Source: UBA6183 sp046314755 (lineage in GTDB: Bacteria > Bacteroidota > Bacteroidia > UKL13-3). Taken from it: a stretch of DNA of 8,390 nucleotides. The translations under genes were made by a program, and so were the position numbers. The stretch covers positions 1 to 8,390 of the forward strand of contig JBKDBG010000037.1 in NCBI GenBank assembly GCA_046314755.1, read 5' to 3'. This document shows positions 1-7,117 of the stretch, in pieces (the stretch's first letter is position 1; each line of letters begins with the position of its first letter). The notes under the pieces are model-generated. The model had not been told where the DNA came from, made no database searches, and worked only from the letters and a program-made list of their open reading frames with translations.

Positions 1-1170
1 ACATCACTGTTGATATTACTAGATAGTTTATTTGGCCCATTCTTTAGAAAATACTTCTATTATTACGACAGTTATCCGGTTGTAATACAAATTGCTATTT
101 TATTAACCGGTGTTGCTATCAGTACAACCGTAATCGCATACATTTCTATAGTTATCAGAAGAGCTCGAGGATATTTAAAGGACGTTCGTGCTAAAAAAAT
201 CAATCAGTTTCTCGACAACCTAATTACCGATCACATCATTTTTAATGAGGATGTGATGGAAGGTGTTTCTCCAATTAATGCTCGATTAGATTTATCTCCC
301 TTTACTAAGCCTGTATTCAAACAAAAATGGGTAAAACAAGCTTTGATTGAAAGGTTGATTTACTTTTCAGGCTCATTTTCGGGTGATAGAAATGTTTTAT
401 TCAGAAGACTTTTTCTTGAATTGGAATTGGAAAAAATCTCCTTTAGAAAATTAAAATCAATCAGCAATGCTACTAAAATTCTAGGTCTGGTTGAATTAAC
501 TGCAATGGGTGTAGCCGTTGCTGACGTATTAATTCTACCATTAACCAACAGTAAAAACAGGAAACTCAGATCAGAAGCTCGCATTGCTTATATTAAATTA
601 AGTAAAAACGATCCGTTTAAATTTTTTGATGACGCAACTGAACCTTTATTACTTTGGGATCAACTTGAATTATATAAAATTATCACCACTACTGAAGGTT
701 TAACCATTCCAAATTTTGCCCGTTGGATTACCTATTCTACCAATAAAAGTATTGTTTCATTTTGTTTGAAATTAGTAATTCATTACAACCAACATGAAGC
801 TATACCCGCAATTGTAAAATTGCTAAACACAAAAGACCACTACCTAAGAGGCGATGCAATAAATTGTTTAGGAAAACTAAAAGCAGATGACGTAGAGGAG
901 ATGCTTGTGTCCATTTATAACAATCAACCATTACGATGCCAAATAGAAATACTAAAAACATTAGGTCGTTTTGGAACAGGAAGACAAATCAACTTTTTAA
1001 GAACAGAATTTTTGCGATCTAACGATTTTGACATCAAAAAAAATGCAGCCCGATCATTAATTAACCATGGCATGCAAACCAAAGAGATTGTGCAGCAATT
1101 GATTGAAACCGCTACGCCTGATAATGCCATTATTCTGAAACATTGTATGAACCCTTTGATTAAGTATTAA
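1..1170 (+). CDS. Membrane-anchored HEAT-repeat protein (5' end probably outside window)
   Basis: The frame is open from the first base and has no in-frame ATG before about base 256. The only early start candidate is a TTG at base 10, so the true start probably lies upstream. Counting from that TTG (386 residues), a single hydrophobic segment spans about residues 23-49. It is followed by a strongly basic stretch (RRARGYLKDVRAKK), which by the positive-inside rule puts the rest in the cytoplasm. Residues about 150-200 and 245-355 are repeated amphipathic helix pairs of HEAT type, for example AIPAIVKLLNTKDHYLRGDA near 264-283 and further units near 296-321 and 325-353. HEAT arrays are protein-binding scaffolds, and no catalytic motif is visible. 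The stop codon overlaps the start of the next gene by one base, which suggests translational coupling with the GT2 gene. I infer that it binds or regulates the glycosyltransferases. The HEAT class is fairly secure; the specific role is a guess. Confidence 0.8.
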   Translation, partial: TSLLILLDSLFGPFFRKYFYYYDSYPVVIQIAILLTGVAISTTVIAYISIVIRRARGYLKDVRAKKINQFLDNLITDHIIFNEDVMEGVSPINARLDLSPFTKPVFKQKWVKQALIERLIYFSGSFSGDRNVLFRRLFLELELEKISFRKLKSISNATKILGLVELTAMGVAVADVLILPLTNSKNRKLRSEARIAYIKLSKNDPFKFFDDATEPLLLWDQLELYKIITTTEGLTIPNFARWITYSTNKSIVSFCLKLVIHYNQHEAIPAIVKLLNTKDHYLRGDAINCLGKLKADDVEEMLVSIYNNQPLRCQIEILKTLGRFGTGRQINFLRTEFLRSNDFDIKKNAARSLINHGMQTKEIVQQLIETATPDNAIILKHCMNPLIKY

Positions 1171-2633
1171 TGAAAACCGGAACATACATTGAGTTAGTTG
1201 GTGAGTTTTATGAAGGAGCGGTATTTGTGTACGGTACTACACTGCTCCTCATTTATGCATTTCTTGCCATCATGTCATTATCGGCAGTAACGCGTTTTCG
1301 AAAATTAGATCATCGTGTTGATTACACCTTGCTTTTAAATTCAAAGCTTACCCCCGGCATATCAGTAATTGCTCCAGCTTTTAATGAGGCGCTCACCATT
1401 ATTGAAAATGTTCACTCCTTACTTAATCTTAATTATCCGAAATACGAAGTAATTATTGTAAACGATGGTAGTACTGACGACACCCTCGAAAAGATGATTA
1501 AAGAGTTTGATTTGATTGAAGTTGATTTTGCTTATAATGAACGCTTAAAAACAAAACCGGTAAAGAGAATTTTTCGCTCTAGCAATGCAGCTTATTCCAA
1601 ACTTACTGTTGTTGATAAAATAAATGGAAAGGCGAAGGCAGATGCGTCCAATGCCGGAATTAACGTATCTTCATTCGATCACTTTATTTGTACTGATGTG
1701 GACTCTATCTTGGATAGAAACACCATAATGAAATTAGTAAAACCTATAATGGATGAGGGCCGGAAAAGAGTGATTGCAACAGGGGCTACCTTACGCATGG
1801 CCAACTCCTGTATTGTAGAACAAGGCTTTATGCAACAGGTACAAGTTCCAAAACAAATTCTTCCAAGATTTCAAGAAATTGAATACATCCGTTCATTTGT
1901 AATGGGTAAAATGGGGTGGAGTGTAATTAATTGTGTACCGAATGTATCAGGCGGATTGGGTATGTTTGATAAAGAAATTGCCATCAACTCCGGTGGGTAT
2001 GACCCGCAATCATTTGGTGAAGATATGGAGTTGGTTACCCGCATGATGACCTATTGCGTGAATTACGAAATTGATTATGCCATTAAATATATTCCGGTAA
2101 CTTTATGTTGGACAGAAGGACCAGCAACACTAAAGGTATATGGACGTCAAAGAGCACGTTGGGCTAGAGGATTAGCCCAATTAATGTGGCAACATCGAAA
2201 ATTATTGTTCAATCCTCGATACGGAAGATTAGGAATGATTACTGTACCATATAATTTTGTATTTGAATTAATGGCTCCGGTAATTGAAGCACTCGGGATT
2301 ATTTATTACATCATCATTGTTATTCTAAATGCTATTAACTGGGAATATGCCATTATGCTCCTTGTTTTTGTTTACACCTATGCAATTATGATTAGTACAC
2401 TCTCGATTTTATGGGATCAGATTACACATCAAACCTATAAGTCGTGGAAGGAAATACTTGTACTTTGCGCCACCGCGTTTATAGAAATGTTAGTTTACCA
2501 TCCGCTAATTGTATTCTATTCCATTAAAGGTTATTATAATTTTGTGGCTAACCGCAAACATACTTGGGGTAATATGCAACGCCAAGGATTTGGAAGGCAG
2601 GCACAATCACGAACTGTTAATGCTACAACTTAA
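1170..2633 (+). CDS. Membrane GT2 glycosyltransferase, first paralogue
   Basis: Probable processive family 2 glycosyltransferase (487 residues) acting at the inner membrane with a nucleotide-sugar donor. One N-terminal membrane helix lies at about residues 17-40, followed by basic residues (RFRK) that place the catalytic domain in the cytoplasm. GT-A motifs appear in order: PAFNE at 69-73, NDGSTDD at 98-104, a KADASNAGI stretch at 156-164, the DxD metal/nucleotide site D176-V-D178, GED at 283-285 (putative catalytic base) and QRARW at 327-331, the Q/RxxRW signature of synthase-type GT2 enzymes such as PgaC, hyaluronan and cellulose synthases. Hydrophobic segments follow at about 357-388, 391-415 and 430-455, then a basic tail containing WGNMQRQGFG. 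No PilZ domain is present. The ATG overlaps the preceding TAA (TAATG). All key residues are intact, so the enzyme should be active. The sugar and linkage cannot be read from the sequence. The family is certain; polymerase function is likely. Confidence 0.93.
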   Translation: MKTGTYIELVGEFYEGAVFVYGTTLLLIYAFLAIMSLSAVTRFRKLDHRVDYTLLLNSKLTPGISVIAPAFNEALTIIENVHSLLNLNYPKYEVIIVNDGSTDDTLEKMIKEFDLIEVDFAYNERLKTKPVKRIFRSSNAAYSKLTVVDKINGKAKADASNAGINVSSFDHFICTDVDSILDRNTIMKLVKPIMDEGRKRVIATGATLRMANSCIVEQGFMQQVQVPKQILPRFQEIEYIRSFVMGKMGWSVINCVPNVSGGLGMFDKEIAINSGGYDPQSFGEDMELVTRMMTYCVNYEIDYAIKYIPVTLCWTEGPATLKVYGRQRARWARGLAQLMWQHRKLLFNPRYGRLGMITVPYNFVFELMAPVIEALGIIYYIIIVILNAINWEYAIMLLVFVYTYAIMISTLSILWDQITHQTYKSWKEILVLCATAFIEMLVYHPLIVFYSIKGYYNFVANRKHTWGNMQRQGFGRQAQSRTVNATT

Positions 2634-2645
2634 AACATAATTTTA

Positions 2646-4184
2646 GTGTTCAACGATTTTGATACATTCTGGCAAACCGTAACTTATTTTTATGAGAACA
2701 CCGTTTTCATATATGGGTTAACAATGCTATTGGTTTACGCCCTACTGGCAATATTATCGTTTATTGGTGTACGTAAATTCATTGCTGCAGAAAAATATGT
2801 TGATTATGATAAGATAGTTGAATCTGCTCATGCCCCGGGTATTTCAGTAATTGCTCCCGCTTTTAATGAAAGTGTAACCATCATTACCAACGTACGCTCC
2901 CTACTTACATTGAATTACCCAAAATTTGAGGTAATTATTGTTAATGATGGAAGTACGGATGATACCTTGGAAAAAATGACTAAGGAATTTTCCTTGGTTG
3001 AAGTTGATTTTGCATACATTGACAAGCTATTCTCTCAACCGGTTAAACGTATTTTCAAATCAACTGACAAAGCCTATGAGAAATTGCTTGTGGTTGATAA
3101 AGTGAATGGAAAAAGTAAAGCAGATGCTTCCAACGCAGGGATTAACTGTTCTTCATTCCCCTACTTTTTGTGTACTGATGTAGATTGTATTATTGAGAAG
3201 GATACTTTGCTAAAAATGATTAAACCATTTTTGGATGAGGAGGAGAAAAAAATCAAAGAAATAGGGAAGCCTTGTCCGGAATGTGGATACATTCATATTA
3301 AAGAAGACTACAAAAGAGTAATTGCAACCGGAGCTACCTTACGTATTGCAAACTCATGTGATGTAGATGAAGGCGTGATTACCCGAGTAAGGCCACCCAA
3401 AGCGCTTATTCCTCGATTTCAAGAAATGGAATACATACGGGCATACGTACTTGGAAAGATGGGTTGGAGCTATATCAATGCCGTACCGAATGTTTCTGGG
3501 GGGTTAGGGATGTTTGATAAAGAAATTGCCATTGAAGCAGGTGGATATGACGGGAAATCATTTGCCGAAGATATGGATATGGTTACGCGTATGGCTCTTT
3601 ACATGCGTAACAATAAGAAAAAATATATGATAAAGTATATTCCTACGACACAAGCATGGACCGAAGGACCACCTAATCTTAAAATTTTCAGTCGACAACG
3701 TACCCGTTGGGGCCGTGGACTATTCGAGATTATGGTGGTACATAGGAAGGTACTTTTCAATCCCTCTTACGGACGCTTAGGACTTGTTGTTTTCCCCTAT
3801 AATTTTCTTTTTGAGTTTTTAGCCCCCCTAATTGAGGCAACCGGTATAATGTACTATATCTACATCATAGTAACGAATCAAATAAATTGGCCATTTGCCA
3901 AAATTTTGTTGGTATTTGTGTATTTCTATTCTGTGATGATTACAACTTTAGCATTACTTTGGGACCAGTTAACCTTCAGGTATTATAAGACATGGGGTGA
4001 AGTGCTGGGACTGTGCCTAATGGCCTTTTTAGAGCCTTTTTTCTATCACCCTTTAATTGTGTTTTTTGCCTTGAGAGGTTACTACAACTTTTTAACCGGT
4101 AAAAAACATAGCTGGGGTAATATGCAAAGGCAAGGCTTCGGACAAAAGTCAAAACCTACGGCAGCTGCACCTCAGCCTGCTTAA
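2646..4184 (+). CDS. Membrane GT2 glycosyltransferase, second paralogue with CPECG insertion
   Basis: Second GT2 synthase-like enzyme (512 residues), collinear with the preceding gene and by eye roughly 60% identical to it. It has one N-terminal membrane helix (about 18-41), PAFNE at 71-75, NDGSTDD at 100-106, DxD at D178-V-D180, AED at 307-309, QRTRW at 351-355, C-terminal hydrophobic segments at about 380-410, 416-438 and 453-476, and the same WGNMQRQGFG tail. The tail ends in a short Ala/Pro-rich stretch. The catalytic set is complete. The main difference is about 22 extra residues at 199-221, just after the DxD strand and helix, carrying C210-P-E-C213-G. The start is GTG: only AAC, ATA, ATT and TTA lie between the upstream in-frame stop at 2631 and this codon, and GTG is the best initiator available. 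Both GT2 genes share a reading frame and are 12 bases apart. The second enzyme may form a heteromer with the first or add a different sugar; this is inference. Confidence 0.92.
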   Translation: MFNDFDTFWQTVTYFYENTVFIYGLTMLLVYALLAILSFIGVRKFIAAEKYVDYDKIVESAHAPGISVIAPAFNESVTIITNVRSLLTLNYPKFEVIIVNDGSTDDTLEKMTKEFSLVEVDFAYIDKLFSQPVKRIFKSTDKAYEKLLVVDKVNGKSKADASNAGINCSSFPYFLCTDVDCIIEKDTLLKMIKPFLDEEEKKIKEIGKPCPECGYIHIKEDYKRVIATGATLRIANSCDVDEGVITRVRPPKALIPRFQEMEYIRAYVLGKMGWSYINAVPNVSGGLGMFDKEIAIEAGGYDGKSFAEDMDMVTRMALYMRNNKKKYMIKYIPTTQAWTEGPPNLKIFSRQRTRWGRGLFEIMVVHRKVLFNPSYGRLGLVVFPYNFLFEFLAPLIEATGIMYYIYIIVTNQINWPFAKILLVFVYFYSVMITTLALLWDQLTFRYYKTWGEVLGLCLMAFLEPFFYHPLIVFFALRGYYNFLTGKKHSWGNMQRQGFGQKSKPTAAAPQPA

Positions 4185-4189
4185 CAGGA

Positions 4190-7108
4190 ATGAAGACTTA
4201 TCCCTCAATAAACAAACATATTATGCGTTACGCAATTGTTGTATGCTTGGCCTTATTATGCCTGCTCAACTCATCCCCTTCGTATGCACAATTTCCTTGG
4301 AGCAACAAAAAACTTACGGCCGATGATTACTTGGCCATGGTAGTTCAAAAGATTAGAGAAAAAGACTATCGAAAGGCGATTAACATTGCCTATGTTGGAC
4401 TCGAAAACAGGCCCGATTACATGGATCTTCACTTTATGCAGGGCCGGGCATTTATGCTACACGGCCAATTAGATAGTGCTCGTATAAAGATGAAACATGT
4501 AATGACCAAAGCCCCTCGTTATCGGGATTCTTATTTGTTAGGTACGAATATTGAAATGCAACTCGGAAACAAAGAAGAAGCTTCCTGTATTATTAATGAT
4601 GGTTTGTATTACTTCCCATACGAAAGAGATTTCATGATCAAAAAATTGGAGGTATTAGACTTCAATAAAGATTACCGTTCAGCTGAAAAATATGCCGAGA
4701 AATTAATTAAGGTGCACTTTAACGATAGTATTGCAATCAATTATTACATCGGCTACAAACTTGAAATGGCTCGCTATTACACCAAAATGGGGAATTACTT
4801 CAAAGCCCGTGAATGTTACTCGGCCGTTTTGGAAGAAGCACCGTACAACAAAGAAGCTTCAGAGGGAATGTTTAATCTTGAAATTAAAAAAGGAAACATA
4901 CAAGCAAGTATAGAGGTTGTTAATGCGGAGTTAAATAAAAATCCAAGATCATATGAATTTCTTACCAAAAAAGCTACACTTCTCGTAGAACAATATCGAT
5001 ATGCTGAAGCCTTACTGGTAACTCAACAACTCATTGGCTATTATCCGAGTGATGTAAGGGCACAAATTTTGCACTACGAAACCCAAATGGCAGCAGGTAG
5101 ATTTTATATGAAAGAAGATCCCTATTTGGTATTTCAAGGTATATTGGAAAAAAGACCCAATGATAAAGAAGCTTATAACTATGTGATTAATTTAGCAACA
5201 GCCCGTGGACTTTACCTTGATGCATTAGCATATGAGAACAGAGCACTAAAAACTTATCCGAATGATTTGGAGTTGCTGCAGAAAAAGGTAGGAACACTGG
5301 AAACGATGCAAAGGTACACCGAAGCAGCTAACACTGCAGAAAAACTTTATCGCATTGCGCCAAACAACAACAACTACAGACAACAAGTTGTAGAATTTAA
5401 TATATTGAGTGGACGCCAACACATGAAAGAAATGGAGTATGATAGCGCCCTTCAGGATTTCGACCAAGCTTTAACCATTCAACCGAACAATTATGACGCC
5501 CTATACTTTTCGGCTGAAGTGTATGCAAATCAGAAAAAGTATGATGAGGCATTGGAAAAAATCGACCTCGGATTAAATACATATCCTCAGGACGAAAAGC
5601 TTATGTTTAAACGTGCGGTGGTTTTGTATGATGCTGGCCAATACGATTACGCATCTCAACAAGCAATGGCATTGTTTCGCAGAAGACCGGATGATAAGCG
5701 TTATGAGAATTTAGTGGTGGATATCAAAACCGTGAATGCAAAAAAAATGATGAATGCAGATGATTATGACGGGGCACGTGAGGAATATCGTGTGTTACTT
5801 GGTATTCAACCAACTAACATGGATGCATTAAACGGAATGATAAATTTGGAAAGCGGATCAAAGCATTATGATAGTGCATTATACTATTGTGATTTAGCAT
5901 TGATTGTAGATCCAACTAACCGAGACTTATTGTTAAAAAAATCATCTGTACTTGAGGCAAAAAAAGAATATAAACAAGCGTATGAAATTACCGGAGGATT
6001 AATGCAACGTTATCCTTACAACGGTAAAATCAAACAAACACATATTGAACAATTACTTTCAAGCGGAAGAGATTATAACAAAAAACAACAATGGGACAGT
6101 GCATTAATTGAGTTCAATAAAGTGCTTGATATAAACCCGAGAGACAGCAACGCGCTGGGATATTCTATCAATATTTTATTGGAAAAGAATTTAGACGACT
6201 CAGCATTAAAAGTGGCCGATAAAGCCTTACACAATTATCCAGGTAATGAAACTTTTACATTTAAGAGAGCAATTATTTTGGATAAAATGCAACGCTATGA
6301 AGAGGCCTCACTGGCAGCGGACAGTGTAGCTTTAATGAATCCCATTTTACTGAACATTGATTTTGCCGACAACGTAAAAGCAAAATCATTAAAGAATCAA
6401 CTTGGGTTGATGTTTTTATACACCACCTTTGATTCGGCAAATAATGTAACTAGAGCAAACATTGCCACACTACAGTATTTTAGAACAATTAAAAAAGGTA
6501 GTATTGGAGGAAGGCTAAACATGGCAGGGCGTTCCATTGGAACAGGATTGCAGTTAGAAGTAGACATAAACTATAATCATAATAAAACATTCTATTCATT
6601 CGGAAGTGCCGGTATTTCAAATGATATTGTTTTTCCTTCATATAAGTTGGGCTATTCGTTATTTTATAATTACAGTAAAGATTATACGTTTGAAGCCGGT
6701 TTAAGATTTCTGCGATTTAATTTAATTGACATTTCATTACCCTCATTTGTTCTTTCATCAACCAGATATTGGAATGACTTTTGGATGAATCTTCGTTACT
6801 TCGGTATGATGCAAGGCGGTAATTTATATCATGCGGTTAATTTATCAGGCAGGCAATATTTAACTCCTGATAAGGAATATGTAACTGCTGCACTTGGTTT
6901 TGGAAGTTCACCTGATGAATTTAGTCGTAACTTTCAATTGGCTGAAAATATAAAAATCAGAACCTACAACTTTAGCGTTGGTTATGGTAAAATTTATAAA
7001 TACAGAAATACCTTTTCTATCACAGGAACTTGGTATAATCAAGAATTACCAAGTGGATTTTACAGAAACCAATACGATTTGTTTTTAATGTTCCTACGCA
7101 AGTTTTAA
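4190..7108 (+). CDS. TPR-array protein with C-terminal YaiO-like outer-membrane beta-barrel
   Basis: Probable outer-membrane export protein (972 residues). A signal peptide precedes a likely cleavage after SYA (residue 33), with hydrophobic core IVVCLALLCLL. Met12 (base 4223) is a possible alternative start that would give a more typical signal peptide. The AGGA at 4186-4189 abuts the ATG and is too close to serve as a ribosome site. Residues 43 to about 720 form about 19 TPR units with the usual small-residue and Pro pattern. Residues about 735-972 alternate aromatic, Gly and hydrophobic residues as in beta-strands and end in Phe972, the usual C-terminal signature of outer-membrane barrels; this part resembles the YaiO-type barrel family. 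The layout of a periplasmic TPR scaffold plus a barrel matches PgaA, the poly-N-acetylglucosamine exporter, although homology to PgaA is not claimed. Placement 5 bases after the GT2 pair supports a role in exporting their product. The TPR and signal-peptide calls are strong, the barrel call is good, and the export role is inferred. Confidence 0.9.
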   Translation: MKTYPSINKHIMRYAIVVCLALLCLLNSSPSYAQFPWSNKKLTADDYLAMVVQKIREKDYRKAINIAYVGLENRPDYMDLHFMQGRAFMLHGQLDSARIKMKHVMTKAPRYRDSYLLGTNIEMQLGNKEEASCIINDGLYYFPYERDFMIKKLEVLDFNKDYRSAEKYAEKLIKVHFNDSIAINYYIGYKLEMARYYTKMGNYFKARECYSAVLEEAPYNKEASEGMFNLEIKKGNIQASIEVVNAELNKNPRSYEFLTKKATLLVEQYRYAEALLVTQQLIGYYPSDVRAQILHYETQMAAGRFYMKEDPYLVFQGILEKRPNDKEAYNYVINLATARGLYLDALAYENRALKTYPNDLELLQKKVGTLETMQRYTEAANTAEKLYRIAPNNNNYRQQVVEFNILSGRQHMKEMEYDSALQDFDQALTIQPNNYDALYFSAEVYANQKKYDEALEKIDLGLNTYPQDEKLMFKRAVVLYDAGQYDYASQQAMALFRRRPDDKRYENLVVDIKTVNAKKMMNADDYDGAREEYRVLLGIQPTNMDALNGMINLESGSKHYDSALYYCDLALIVDPTNRDLLLKKSSVLEAKKEYKQAYEITGGLMQRYPYNGKIKQTHIEQLLSSGRDYNKKQQWDSALIEFNKVLDINPRDSNALGYSINILLEKNLDDSALKVADKALHNYPGNETFTFKRAIILDKMQRYEEASLAADSVALMNPILLNIDFADNVKAKSLKNQLGLMFLYTTFDSANNVTRANIATLQYFRTIKKGSIGGRLNMAGRSIGTGLQLEVDINYNHNKTFYSFGSAGISNDIVFPSYKLGYSLFYNYSKDYTFEAGLRFLRFNLIDISLPSFVLSSTRYWNDFWMNLRYFGMMQGGNLYHAVNLSGRQYLTPDKEYVTAALGFGSSPDEFSRNFQLAENIKIRTYNFSVGYGKIYKYRNTFSITGTWYNQELPSGFYRNQYDLFLMFLRKF
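4316..6349 (+). repeat. Protein-level TPR array with 109-residue super-repeat
   Basis: The conserved Pro that closes each TPR falls at residues 75, 109, 143, (Phe177), 218, 252, 286, 323, 357, 391, 432, 466, 500, 541, 575, 609, 650, 684 and 718. Within a group the spacing is always 34. Between groups of three it is 41, except once 37 (286 to 323). From residue 109 onward this gives a repeating block of three TPRs, 109 residues (327 bases) long, with one 105-residue block. The extra seven residues sit before helix A of the first TPR in each block, as in the units containing SGRQHMKEMEYDSAL, NAKKMMNADDYDGAR and SGRDYNKKQQWDSAL. The DNA copies are well diverged, so this is an old protein repeat, not a recent DNA duplication. 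Confidence 0.85.
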
Positions 7109-7117
7109 CCCATCGTT

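Larger units (their letters stand above)
1170..4184 (+). repeat. Ancient tandem duplication of a GT2 gene
   Basis: The two GT2 genes align from end to end, from the N-terminal membrane helix through PGISVIAPAFNE, EVIIVNDGSTDDTLEKM, the DxD site and QRxRW to the shared WGNMQRQGFG tail, with one large insertion in the second copy. Protein identity is roughly 60% by eye. Third codon positions are heavily diverged even where the protein is identical, as in the NDGSTDDTLEKM stretches, so the duplication is old and both copies have stayed under selection. They remain adjacent and in the same orientation. Confidence 0.85.

Noticed and set aside
360..584. Open frame of 74 codons on the - strand inside the HEAT gene
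   Set aside because: It lies wholly within a convincing + strand gene, has low-complexity composition and no recognisable domain. It is a shadow frame.
924..1130. Open frame of 68 codons on the - strand near the end of the HEAT gene
   Set aside because: It is antisense to HEAT-repeat coding sequence, with no start context or family resemblance.
3273..3287. Complete zinc ribbon in the second GT2
   Set aside because: Only one CxxC pair is present in the insertion and no second pair is found elsewhere in the protein, so an intramolecular four-Cys site is not supported.
4186..4192. AGGA just before the ATG of the TPR gene as a Shine-Dalgarno site
   Set aside because: It directly abuts the start codon, so spacing is wrong, and the other genes here show no such motif, as expected for Bacteroidota.
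4731..4913. Open frame of 60 codons on the + strand in another frame of the TPR gene
   Set aside because: It overlaps the clear TPR coding frame entirely, and its translation shows no domain features.
5246..5582. Two overlapping - strand open frames inside the TPR gene
   Set aside because: Both are antisense to regular TPR repeats and overlap each other in different frames, so they are not credible genes.
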